Assembly (NCBI RefSeq): GCF_001729785.1
Contig: NZ_CP017183.1
Location: 2,604,001 to 2,668,000 of the forward strand
Source: Enterobacter hormaechei subsp. xiangfangensis
GTDB taxonomy: Bacteria; Pseudomonadota; Gammaproteobacteria; Enterobacterales; Enterobacteriaceae
DNA: 64,000 nucleotides
Direction: 5' to 3'
Part shown: positions 1 through 7,437 of the stretch, one piece after another
How the letters are laid out: each line of letters starts with the position of its first letter
How positions within the stretch are numbered: the stretch's first letter is position 1
The notes under the pieces: model-generated
The model's database searches: none
What the model was told of the DNA's origin: nothing
What the model saw: only the letters and a program-made list of their open reading frames with translations
Translations under genes and position numbers: made by a program

Positions 1-634
1 AAAGAATGCGGCGCATGATGGTCCACTCTGAGAGTTTCAGCACCCGGGCCACGTTGAGGTAGTCCTGCGGAATACAGCGCACCCCTTCGGCGGTGTTAAT
101 GACCATCGGCCAGATGGAGCAGATAAAAATAGTCCAGCTCGATGCAGGCTCCGCTTTCTGGAACAGCAGCAGGCCGATAGGCAGCCAGGCCAGCGGGCTG
201 ACCGGACGCAGTAGCGCGATCAGCGGGTTGAACATGCGGGAGAAAAAGGTGAAGCGGCCAATCAAAAAGCCCAGCGGAATGCCCGCCAGCGCCGCCAGAC
301 CGAAGCCGATGGCGACGCGCTGCAACGACGCCAGCACGTTCCAGCCAATGCCCATATCGTTTGGCCCGTCGCGATAAAACGGATCGGCAAACAGGGTCAT
401 GGCCGAATCGAGCGTGCTGAGCGGCGTCGGAAAGCCTTTACTGTTTATCGCCGCCAGCTGCCAGAGCACCACCAGCAGGCCGAGACCGAGCAGCGCCGGG
501 ATGACGCGCTGTAAAAAATCATTCATCCGACGCGTAAACGCGGGCGCACGACGGCGAACCTGTAACGGAGGCAGGACTATCACTTCCCCGCTCTCTGACG
601 TCTCTTGTGGTTTTGCATTTTGCAGATGCTGCAT
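1..634 (-). CDS. nasE: nitrate/nitrite ABC transporter permease (C-terminal part off the window)
   Basis: About 211 residues are visible; the gene runs off the left edge. It encodes the inner-membrane permease of an ABC importer that would move nitrate/nitrite into the cytoplasm for assimilation. A charged N-terminus is followed by a hydrophobic segment (VIPALLGLGLLVVLWQLAA) and further membrane spans, with a permease coupling-loop-like stretch near the window edge (YLNVARVLKLSEWTIMRR). The start codon lies two bases after the nasF stop, so the two are almost certainly co-transcribed and translationally coupled. The name follows Klebsiella nasFED; nrtB is the cyanobacterial equivalent. The family assignment is firm, and substrate specificity rests on the neighbouring nasF and nasR. 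Confidence 0.88.
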   Translation of the reverse strand, partial: MQHLQNAKPQETSESGEVIVLPPLQVRRRAPAFTRRMNDFLQRVIPALLGLGLLVVLWQLAAINSKGFPTPLSTLDSAMTLFADPFYRDGPNDMGIGWNVLASLQRVAIGFGLAALAGIPLGFLIGRFTFFSRMFNPLIALLRPVSPLAWLPIGLLLFQKAEPASSWTIFICSIWPMVINTAEGVRCIPQDYLNVARVLKLSEWTIMRRIL

Positions 635-636
635 AC

Positions 637-1884
637 TCAGGCCCCTTTACGGTGAATGGCGAAGCGGTTGGCGTACCCTTCCGGATCGGTGCCGTTCCAG
701 ACGGTGCCGTCCATCAGGGTGCTGCTGCGATACGGTGATGACGGTGTGGACATGCCGCCCACGGCGGTCGCGGCATCCTGCCAGACCGCGGTCTGGTTAA
801 TGCGCTGTGCAATGCCCGCGTAATCCGGCGCGGCGTTGAGCAAGCCCCAGCGGCGGAACTGGGTTAAGAACCACATGCCGTCGGAGAGATACGGGTAGCT
901 CACGGCACCCTCGTTGAAGAAACGGATCGGGTGCGCATCCTGCCAGCGCTGACCGACCCCGTTGTCGTACTCGCCGAGCATGCGTCCGGTGAGATACTGT
1001 TCCTTGCAGTTGAGCCAGGCGCGGCGCGAGAGGATCTGCGCGGTTTCGCGTTTGTTTTCCGCTGACGCCTCGATCCAGCGCGCGGCTTCCATCACGGCGC
1101 TCACCAGCGCCCGTGCGGTGTGCGGATTTTTCGCCACCCAGTCGCGTCGGGTGCCGAGGATCTTTTCCGGGTGATCGGCCCAGATGGACTGTGACGTGGC
1201 GGCGGTAAACCCGATGCGGTCGTTAATCGCCCGCGCGTTCCACGGCTCGCCAACGCAAAACCCGACCATGTTGCCAATGCGCATGTTCATCACCATCTGC
1301 GGCGGCGGCACCACCACGGTGCGCACGTCGTCAAACGGGTTAATCCCCGCGCTGGCCAGCCAGTAGTAGAGCCACATGGCGTGCGTTCCCGTCGGGAAGG
1401 TATGCGCGAAGGTGTAGGTTCCCGGCGCCTGCTGCGCAATCAGCTTTTTCAGCCCGTCGAGGTCACGAACGCCCTTCTCCGCCAGATCGCTGGAGAGCGT
1501 AATGGCCTGACCGTTCTGGTTGAGGGTCATCAGGTTCGCCATCTGCTGCGGCTTGCCCGCGATACCCAGCTCCAGACCGTACAGCAGGCCGTAAAGAATG
1601 TGCGCGGCGTCCAGTTCGCCCGCCACCAGCTTGTCGCGCACCGCCGCCCAGCTCGCCTCTTTGGTCGGCACAATAGTAATGCCGTGTTTTTTATCGAACC
1701 CCTTCAGGGCCGCGATAACCACGGGCGCGCAGTCGGTCAGAGGTATAAACCCGATACGCACGGTATCCTGCTCCGGCTTATCTGACCCCGCCGCCCATGC
1801 GGCCTGCATGACACCCGGCAACAGCATCGCACCACTCGCCAGCATGCTGGCCTGCAATAACCGCCGTCTCGACAAATCCGCCAT
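637..1884 (-). CDS. nasF: nitrate/nitrite-binding periplasmic protein, Tat-exported
   Basis: 415 residues, NrtA/NasF family solute-binding protein that delivers nitrate or nitrite to the permease encoded next. The N-terminus has a twin-arginine signal (SRRRLLQ followed by a hydrophobic stretch ending AAWAA), so export is probably through Tat in folded form. The mature part opens with the family-typical VRIGFIPLTDCAPVVIA, and ligand-site-type residues follow (HTFPTGTHAMWLYYW, FCVGEPWNARAI). The ATG at 1884 is preceded by a clear Shine-Dalgarno (TCAGGAGCAATT). It is the first gene of the operon and is controlled by the leader and promoter at 1905-2021. Confidence 0.93.
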   Translation of the reverse strand: MADLSRRRLLQASMLASGAMLLPGVMQAAWAAGSDKPEQDTVRIGFIPLTDCAPVVIAALKGFDKKHGITIVPTKEASWAAVRDKLVAGELDAAHILYGLLYGLELGIAGKPQQMANLMTLNQNGQAITLSSDLAEKGVRDLDGLKKLIAQQAPGTYTFAHTFPTGTHAMWLYYWLASAGINPFDDVRTVVVPPPQMVMNMRIGNMVGFCVGEPWNARAINDRIGFTAATSQSIWADHPEKILGTRRDWVAKNPHTARALVSAVMEAARWIEASAENKRETAQILSRRAWLNCKEQYLTGRMLGEYDNGVGQRWQDAHPIRFFNEGAVSYPYLSDGMWFLTQFRRWGLLNAAPDYAGIAQRINQTAVWQDAATAVGGMSTPSSPYRSSTLMDGTVWNGTDPEGYANRFAIHRKGA

Positions 1885-1904
1885 AATTGCTCCTGAAAAA
1901 AGGC

Positions 1905-1944
1905 AAAAAAAAGCGCCCGACGGTGCTGAAGCACCGCTGGACGC
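1905..1944 (-). terminator. factor-independent terminator in the nasF leader
   Basis: On the minus strand a stem of about 13 pairs (GCGTCCAGCGGTGC with GCACCGTCGGGCGC, one mismatch and two wobbles) closes a TTCA loop and is followed by eight Ts, 20-60 bases before the nasF start. This is the layout of the Klebsiella nasF leader terminator, which stops transcription unless NasR has bound the upstream hairpin. Confidence 0.88.
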
Positions 1945-1962
1945 CTTTATCCTGAAGACGCA

Positions 1963-1980
1963 TGCACCGCCGTTGGCGCA
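1963..1980 (-). promoter_or_regulatory. ANTAR-type antiterminator hairpin (NasR target)
   Basis: The minus strand reads TGCGCC, loop AACGGC, GGTGCA: a six-pair stem closing a six-base loop with A at loop position 1 and G at position 4. This is the recognised signature of ANTAR-protein RNA targets. It lies just upstream of the terminator. Bases between the two can form a second stem-loop (about GCGTCTT with AAGGCGT) that overlaps the 5' arm of the terminator, giving a plausible antiterminator. Binding by NasR is inferred from Klebsiella. Confidence 0.8.
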
Positions 1981-2005
1981 TCGTCGAAAATGGTTAATCT
2001 GTTAA

Positions 2006-2021
2006 TGCAAAGGTAATGCCA
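2006..2021 (-). promoter_or_regulatory. sigma-54 (-24/-12) promoter of the nas operon
   Basis: The minus strand reads TGGCATTACCTTTGCA, with GG and GC separated by exactly ten bases as sigma-54 requires. Transcription would start near 1995, immediately upstream of the ANTAR hairpin. NtrC control is expected from the Klebsiella nas operon. I could not fix a convincing NtrC site between here and nasR. Confidence 0.85.
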
Positions 2022-2111
2022 GCTTTTCATCCCCGGCGTTACGGGGTTTCTGCAAGAAGAGCGCTGTATTACGCACCTCAATCAGGCATAAATTGCCCAC
2101 TGACTGTGCAA

Positions 2112-3284
2112 CTACTCCCCAGGGGGTATCTTCCACAGATTTTTCACCGTAAGCAGCGCACGGGCGATATCTACCATGCGTTGGTTTTTATCCATCGCCA
2201 TTTTGCGCAGGGCGGTCCACGCCTGCTCCTCGCTCATGTTCTGGTGCGTCATCAGCACGCTTTTGGCTTTGTCGATGGTCTTACGCTCCTCCAGCGTGTC
2301 GCGCAGGGAAGCAAGCTGACGGGAGAGTTGCTCAATTTCACGCGCCTGCTGGCGCACCAGCGGCAGCAGCGGTTTATCCGGAAATCGCGCCAGGATATCG
2401 TCGTGTTCATCGTCTGCGTGCAGGTTTTCGCTATAGCGGCGCTCCTCAACTGCCGTCATCAGATCGGCAATTGCCACCTCCTCCAGCGTGCGCAGGTGCT
2501 CAAGGCGCGCGGTTTGCAGGGCAAACCATTTGAGGGCGGTATCACCGTTATCTGCCGGAGGCTGGCGGGTGCACGCTTCACGCCTGAGTTTTTCAGTCTC
2601 CAGACCCGGCAGGCAGTTGAGGGTAAATGACTCCTGCACGTCTGGAGTGCAATGGGAGATAAAAACCTCAAAGCAGGCCTGCTGGCCATCAATGCGATCC
2701 ACCAGCCGCTGGCGGGTTTCATCGTCAAAGAATCCCTGGGTGAAACCAATAGCCCCCAGCGCCCGCTCTTGTCCCACAAGTTCTTTGCCCTGCATCAGGC
2801 TGTAAAGGGCCACAAATCGGCCCGCGATGTGCGGATCGTCAATGCTGTCGCTGAGTTGGGGTACGATACTGAGCAAATGACGCAGTATGCGGCTGTAATG
2901 TTCCATCGCCTGCGGCGCGGTGACGCATTGACCTGTAACGCCATCACGCAGCGCCGTTAGCGTCTCAAGGCCGTGCAGTGCGCTGGCAATACGTTCGCAC
3001 AGGGCGCTGCCCGGCAGCGGTTCGTTAAACTGAAGGTGCAATGCGGCGAGGTTTACATCCACCAGGGCCCTGCTGGCCTTGCATTCAGGCGCGTACAATT
3101 TGCCCTGCGAGCAGAGCCAGACATTTGACGCACCGCGCTCGCACTGTAGCATATGCACCAGTCGACTGATGCCGTTCACCAGTGCGCCCAGCTGCGCCAG
3201 TCTGCCGAGCTGTTCCTCGCGCAACATTCTCGCACGCTGGAACCATTCGGTTGCGCCAGGGGAACTGCCAGCCACTATCGTCAT
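2112..3284 (-). CDS. nasR: nitrate/nitrite-responsive antitermination regulator NasR (NIT-ANTAR)
   Basis: 390 residues. The N-terminal part (about 25-280) matches the helical NIT sensor domain that binds nitrate or nitrite. A short coiled linker (about 295-325) leads to a C-terminal ANTAR RNA-binding domain (about 320-380) with typical text such as IDKAKSVLMTHQNMSEEQAW. In Klebsiella oxytoca NasR binds the nasF leader RNA and prevents termination when nitrate is present. Its target hairpin is visible about 130 bases downstream, at 1963-1980, so sensor and target are both preserved here. It is transcribed away from ychN from a 73-base divergent gap. Confidence 0.95.
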   Translation of the reverse strand: MTIVAGSSPGATEWFQRARMLREEQLGRLAQLGALVNGISRLVHMLQCERGASNVWLCSQGKLYAPECKASRALVDVNLAALHLQFNEPLPGSALCERIASALHGLETLTALRDGVTGQCVTAPQAMEHYSRILRHLLSIVPQLSDSIDDPHIAGRFVALYSLMQGKELVGQERALGAIGFTQGFFDDETRQRLVDRIDGQQACFEVFISHCTPDVQESFTLNCLPGLETEKLRREACTRQPPADNGDTALKWFALQTARLEHLRTLEEVAIADLMTAVEERRYSENLHADDEHDDILARFPDKPLLPLVRQQAREIEQLSRQLASLRDTLEERKTIDKAKSVLMTHQNMSEEQAWTALRKMAMDKNQRMVDIARALLTVKNLWKIPPGE

Positions 3285-3357
3285 CGTTTCTCTCCCCGAT
3301 ACGTATTCTTCGGTACGAGAAGCAATATTCGTGCCTTTTCAAAGAACAGGAGTCAAC

Positions 3358-3711
3358 ATGCAGAAGATTGTGATCGTCGCCAACGGTGCGGCCTACGGCA
3401 GTGAATCCCTTTTTAACAGCCTGCGCCTGGCAATCGCGCTGCGCGATAAGGAGAGTGAGCTGGAGCTGCGCCTCTTTTTGATGTCCGACGCCGTCACGGC
3501 CGGGCTGAAGGGGCAAAAACCCGCAGAGGGCTACAACATTCAACAAATGCTGGAGATCCTGACCGCGCAAAACGTTCCGGTCAAACTGTGCAAAACCTGT
3601 ACCGACGGGCGCGGCATTACCGGGCTGCCGCTGATTGATGGCGTGGAAATTGGTACGCTGGTGGAGCTGGCTGAATGGACGCTTTCCGCCGATAAAGTAT
3701 TAACTTTTTAA
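3358..3711 (+). CDS. ychN: DsrE-family protein YchN
   Basis: 117 residues, nearly the same as E. coli YchN, a small DsrE/DsrF-fold protein that forms homohexamers. Its biochemical role is not settled, but sulfur-relay-like functions have been suggested for the fold. The ATG at 3358 is chosen over upstream in-frame codons because it has a strong Shine-Dalgarno (CAGGAGTCAAC) and gives the family length and N-terminus (MQKIVIVANGAAYGSES). Conserved cysteines lie in KLCKTCTDGRG near residues 79-82. In E. coli ychN lies near chaC; here it is separated from chaC by a chemoreceptor gene and a DUF1883 gene. Confidence 0.95.
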   Translation: MQKIVIVANGAAYGSESLFNSLRLAIALRDKESELELRLFLMSDAVTAGLKGQKPAEGYNIQQMLEILTAQNVPVKLCKTCTDGRGITGLPLIDGVEIGTLVELAEWTLSADKVLTF

Positions 3712-3758
3712 TAATAACCCGCTAAAAATATTATTTTCTTATGGACGCGGTTTCAGCA

Positions 3759-3786
3759 TCAAGTTTACCTGCACCGTTGCCGATAG
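3759..3786 (+). promoter_or_regulatory. candidate sigma-28 (FliA) promoter for the chemoreceptor
   Basis: TCAAGTTT, 12 bases, GCCGATAG: 7 of 8 matches to the -35 and 7 of 8 to the -10 consensus of flagellar class-3 promoters, with a spacer one base longer than ideal. It lies about 30 bases upstream of the start of a chemotaxis receptor gene, where such a promoter is expected. Confidence 0.72.
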
Positions 3787-3817
3787 GCATGGAAACAACA
3801 CAGCAGGTATTACACTT

Positions 3818-5602
3818 ATGTTCAGTTCGATTCGCGCCCGCATCATTGCTGCGACGACAGGCTGTCTGATCGTCGCCCTTCTTCTTAATACCATTATTAA
3901 CTTTCAGGTCACGCGCCAGGATAACCAGCAGTCGCAGCGCGATATTCTGACCAGCACCAGCGCCAGCCACAACATGGCGATTGCCGACTGGGTGAACAGC
4001 AAAATAACCGTCATCACTTCGGCGCAGTCGGTCGCGCTCAGCGACGATCCGGTTCCGGTGTTTAAACAGCTTGCGCTGGCGGGTGGATTCACCAACGTCT
4101 ACGTGGGTTATGCCAGCAAAACGGCTAAATTTTCTGACCCAACCGGGGTACCCGCTGATTACGATCCCACCCTTCGCCCGTGGTATCAGCAGGTCGTCAG
4201 CGCTGATGGCCCGGTAGTGACTGCACCCTATGTGGACGCGGGCACCGGGAAACTGGTGGTGACGTTCGCGGTACCCGTTAAAGAGCAAGGCGCCCTGAAA
4301 GCGGTGGTGGCGGGCGATGTGGCAATGGACAGCGTGGTGGCTAACGTGCGCGGTATTCACCCGACTCCGGCCAGCAGCGGACTGCTTCTGGACAGCAACG
4401 GCACCGTAATTGCCGGCAGCGATCCTGCGCTGACGCTTAAGCCGTTTACTGAAACGATCAAAGGGACCGATTTTGCCACTCTGAAAAGCGGCAACCTGGT
4501 TGACGGAACGTCAAACGGACGCGAAAAAACGTTCCTGGCCACCGCCGTGCCGGGGACGCACTGGCTGCTGGTTGTGGCGCTTGATAACGGCGATGCCACC
4601 GCCGGGATGCGCTCATTGCTTAAAGCATCTGCACTGTCGCTGGCGATCCTCGCCCTGCTGAGCGGAGCCCTCATGCACCTCCTGATTGCCCGCCTGCTTA
4701 AGCGGTTGTCCGGTATCCGTGACGCGATGAACAACATTGCCAACGGTACTAACGATCTGTCGCAGCGTCTGCCGGATAAGGGGGGCGATGAAGTGGCGCA
4801 AATCGCGCAGGCGTTTAACGCCTTCAGCGATAAGCTTTCTGTGGTGATGGTCCAGCTGCGTGATGCGAGCGCCTCAGTGAAAAACGCCGCGCATGAGATT
4901 GCGGCGGGTAATCAGGATCTTTCCGGGCGTACCGAGCAGGCGGCATCAAGCCTTCGCGAAACCGCCAGCGCCGTGGAAGAGATCACGGCCTCCGTTACGC
5001 AGTCAAACGAGTCGGCAGCAGAAGCGAACGAACAGGCGAGCAAGGCCTCTGCCGCCGCATCCCGCGGCGGCGACGTCGTCGCTCAGGCCATCAGCACCAT
5101 GCAGTCCATCGAACTGGCTTCCGCGAAAATCGGCGATATCACCAGCGTCATTGACGGCATCGCCTTCCAGACCAATATCCTGGCGCTTAACGCCTCGGTG
5201 GAAGCGGCGCGTGCCGGGGAACAAGGCCGTGGGTTCGCGGTCGTTGCGGGGGAAGTACGTAACCTGGCCAGCCGCAGCGCTCAGGCGGCGAAAGAGATCA
5301 AATCCCTTATTGATTCCACCACCGAAAGCGTAGCAACCGGCTCCCGGTTTGTGCACCTTGCGGGCGACAGCATGGATGAGATCCGCGCCAGCGTCGGCAG
5401 CGTGTCTGGCATTATGCGTGAAATATCCATTGCCACCCGGGAGCAGATGAAAGGGATCCATGAGATTAACCACGCGGTGACTCACCTGGATCGCATGGTG
5501 CAGCAGAACGCCGAGCTTGTTGTACAGTCTGCTGCGGCGGCCAGCGCGCTGCAAAGCCAGGCGGGCGACCTTGCTGAGACCGCTGGCCATTTCCGCATAT
5601 AA
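3818..5602 (+). CDS. methyl-accepting chemotaxis protein with periplasmic dCache sensor
   Basis: 594 residues. Membrane segment 1 is at about 10-30. A double-Cache-like periplasmic sensor follows (about 35-265, containing LRPWYQQVV and APYVDAGTGKLVVTFAVPV), then membrane segment 2 (about 273-295), a HAMP domain and the cytoplasmic signalling helix bundle. The kinase-contact hairpin reads IDGIAFQTNILALNASVEAA with ARAGEQGRGFAVVA. The PWYQ and DAGTGK features resemble amino-acid-binding dCache sensors, but the ligand is not known. The C-terminus (AETAGHFRI) lacks an NWETF-type CheR/CheB tether, so adaptation would depend on other receptors or untethered enzymes. A sigma-28 promoter lies just upstream. 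Confidence 0.93.
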   Translation: MFSSIRARIIAATTGCLIVALLLNTIINFQVTRQDNQQSQRDILTSTSASHNMAIADWVNSKITVITSAQSVALSDDPVPVFKQLALAGGFTNVYVGYASKTAKFSDPTGVPADYDPTLRPWYQQVVSADGPVVTAPYVDAGTGKLVVTFAVPVKEQGALKAVVAGDVAMDSVVANVRGIHPTPASSGLLLDSNGTVIAGSDPALTLKPFTETIKGTDFATLKSGNLVDGTSNGREKTFLATAVPGTHWLLVVALDNGDATAGMRSLLKASALSLAILALLSGALMHLLIARLLKRLSGIRDAMNNIANGTNDLSQRLPDKGGDEVAQIAQAFNAFSDKLSVVMVQLRDASASVKNAAHEIAAGNQDLSGRTEQAASSLRETASAVEEITASVTQSNESAAEANEQASKASAAASRGGDVVAQAISTMQSIELASAKIGDITSVIDGIAFQTNILALNASVEAARAGEQGRGFAVVAGEVRNLASRSAQAAKEIKSLIDSTTESVATGSRFVHLAGDSMDEIRASVGSVSGIMREISIATREQMKGIHEINHAVTHLDRMVQQNAELVVQSAAAASALQSQAGDLAETAGHFRI

Positions 5603-5796
5603 TTTTTCCCGGGCGCGCGTTAAGCAGGGTAAACGCGCGTCCGCTGAAAGGTTTCAGGGATTTTGTCATTTTTGTTTAATCGTTGCGCCATTTTTTGATC
5701 GAAATCAGCATCCCACCCCTGCCCCTTTGGTGTTATGCAATGAGTAAATTGTGAACAACATCACGCTCGGGATGGGCAAAAACGACGGGGTATAAA

Positions 5797-6036
5797 ATGG
5801 CACGAGTGAAAACAAGTCTGAAACTGTTTGGCGGGGATACGGTAGTGGTGCGTTGCTCAGAGCGTTGCCGCATCCATCTGATAAGTTCGAAAGGACAGAA
5901 ACAATCGCAGGCAGATATCCTTACCGTCCAGGACGATAAGGCCTGGCTGACGGTGCCTTACACCGGCACCTGGGATGTGCTGATCGACAGCCACAGCCAG
6001 TCGCTCGAACATTCCGTAAGTTACGTGGCGGCATAA
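5797..6036 (+). CDS. small DUF1883-family protein
   Basis: 79 residues, beginning MARVKTSLKLFGGDTVVVRC, all within a DUF1883-like domain. The predicted structure is beta-rich, with no signal peptide or membrane segment, suggesting a small cytoplasmic protein. The function is unknown. It stands alone between the chemoreceptor gene and chaC and converges on chaC, with a shared hairpin at 6043-6062. The ATG is the only reasonable start. The Shine-Dalgarno (GACGGGGT, then ATAAA) is acceptable. Confidence 0.8.
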   Translation: MARVKTSLKLFGGDTVVVRCSERCRIHLISSKGQKQSQADILTVQDDKAWLTVPYTGTWDVLIDSHSQSLEHSVSYVAA

Positions 6037-6042
6037 CCATAA

Positions 6043-6062
6043 ACGCCCGGCCAGCCGGGCGT
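6043..6062. terminator. GC-rich hairpin between converging genes
   Basis: Perfect 8-pair stem ACGCCCGG-CCAG-CCGGGCGT in the 30-base gap between the DUF1883 gene and chaC. Neither side has a strong T run, so it is a weak bidirectional terminator at best. Confidence 0.5.
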
Positions 6063-6066
6063 ATTA

Positions 6067-6762
6067 TCAGGCAAAACCCGGCCGCAGCGTATTGCTGAGC
6101 GGGTTCCCTTCCAGCAGCGCTTTCACCTTCACCACCAGCTCACTCAGACAGTCGTCCTGCATACCGAGACGCGTCAGCTCCTGATCGAGCGAGAAAAGGT
6201 ACTGGGCGTTAGTGCCCAGCGGTCCGCTGGCGGCGGCAATCAGCGGGGCAATCACCTGGGTTCGGGTGTCGGCTTCATACAGCGGGTGGCGCGGATCCAT
6301 AATGAACACCAGCGCGTTGACGGTGCGGCCGTCATCCAGTTCCAGCTTGCACCAGCTGGGCATATAGCAGCCGGTGATCATCTCGCGCTTCCACAGCAGC
6401 GTCAGCTCATCTTCCAGCGTGGTATCCGGCAGCCGGTATGCCACGCCCGTGGTGCGCCCGCCCTCTTTTAGTGCAAGCATGCGTCCTGGCTGACACGCGC
6501 TGCCGCGTCCGGCGGTCAGGCGCAAACAGAAGGCGCGGTGCCAGCCAGGCAGCGTTCCGGTTGCCGATTCAACAAATTCGAGCGCCGGGTTCCACATCAG
6601 CGAGCCGTAACCAAAGATCCAGACCGGGCCATCATCCGGGCGGCAGGCCAGCGTTGCCGCAAGCGACGCCGCACGTTGTTCAGCCGACCACAGAAGCGAT
6701 TCCTCAATAGCACCAAATGCCGTCTTACAATCTGCCTTCATCAAGAAATCACGCGTTAACAC
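6067..6762 (-). CDS. chaC: glutathione-specific gamma-glutamylcyclotransferase ChaC
   Basis: 231 residues from a GTG start. ChaC proteins cleave glutathione to 5-oxoproline and Cys-Gly. The substrate-binding loop VWIFGYGSLMWNP and the conserved acidic segment around ALKEGGRTTGVAYR are present, and the sequence closely tracks E. coli ChaC to its LRPGFA end. The reading frame stays open to 6897, but GTG 6762 is chosen because a strong GGAGGT lies five bases upstream and the product (VLTRDFLMKADC) then matches the family N-terminus. Despite the cha name it is not part of the antiporter. It is downstream of chaB on the same strand. Confidence 0.94.
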   Translation of the reverse strand: MLTRDFLMKADCKTAFGAIEESLLWSAEQRAASLAATLACRPDDGPVWIFGYGSLMWNPALEFVESATGTLPGWHRAFCLRLTAGRGSACQPGRMLALKEGGRTTGVAYRLPDTTLEDELTLLWKREMITGCYMPSWCKLELDDGRTVNALVFIMDPRHPLYEADTRTQVIAPLIAAASGPLGTNAQYLFSLDQELTRLGMQDDCLSELVVKVKALLEGNPLSNTLRPGFA

Positions 6763-6938
6763 ATTCCACCTCCGCCACTGCATGCTTCCTTGCGACATCT
6801 GTAATTCGCCTTCCCGGCATTCTGTGCTGTTCATTTTAACAGCAGTTGAGCAACGATAAGCAATTCGCGGGCCAGATGCAATACAGCGGCAGGTCAACCG
6901 CCTGAAATGTCAAAAGGGAGGCAGCGTATTATTCGCGG

Positions 6939-7169
6939 CTATTTCTTTTTGTGCCATTTATCATCGTCCCCTTTCTCATAGTCATTTTTTACGGCGGCCC
7001 AGGCCACCTTATGGGCCGTCTCTTCGCGGCTGGCATCGTCCCGGCGATCTTCTTTATCTTTGTACTGATCCCAGGCGCTGTTAAAGGCTTCTTTGTAGAT
7101 ATCCTGGGCGTGGGCAGGCAATACGTTTTGCACGTTATCTGGTAATTCGCTTTTCGATTTGTATGGCAT
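6939..7169 (-). CDS. chaB: cation transport regulator ChaB
   Basis: 76 residues, ChaB family, with the typical start MPYKSKSELPDNVQNVLPAHAQ and a highly charged tail. It was named as a putative regulator of the ChaA antiporter; direct biochemical evidence is thin. It is divergent from chaA and upstream of chaC. A good Shine-Dalgarno (AAGAGAGG) precedes the ATG. Confidence 0.93.
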   Translation of the reverse strand: MPYKSKSELPDNVQNVLPAHAQDIYKEAFNSAWDQYKDKEDRRDDASREETAHKVAWAAVKNDYEKGDDDKWHKKK

Positions 7170-7363
7170 CGTTAACCTCTCTTTTGGCTAAAAGATAAGT
7201 GTGGACGACGATACGCGAGGGTGCCAGCCAACAGAAAGAAATGAACAATATAAAAATGCAAGTCATTGTTATTAAATTAATATTTAACAGAGATAGGCCA
7301 TTATAAGCCTCAGGCATAAAAATTATAATAAAGGGTAAAACTAAGTAAAAAATACAGGGTATT

Positions 7364-7379
7364 TAACAGATTTCTGTTA
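7364..7379. promoter_or_regulatory. 16-base inverted repeat upstream of chaA
   Basis: TAACAGA-TT-TCTGTTA is a perfect 7+2+7 palindrome about 60 bases before the chaA start. It sits a little upstream of a TATAAT hexamer (7403-7408), about where a -35 region and repressor or activator would meet. The regulator is unknown. Confidence 0.45.
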
Positions 7380-7437
7380 GTTTAATACCTTTAAAATCTA
7401 TCTATAATTACAAGCACCTGCATTGTTGGAGAAACAC

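Noticed and set aside
2022..2111. NtrC enhancer sites upstream of the nas promoter
   Set aside because: Some GC-spaced half-sites (for example GCGCTGTATTACGC) but none with correct symmetry; not supported strongly enough to list.
6763..6897. 45-codon N-terminal extension of chaC
   Set aside because: GTG 6762 has a strong GGAGGT and matches the family N-terminus; the extension has no homology.
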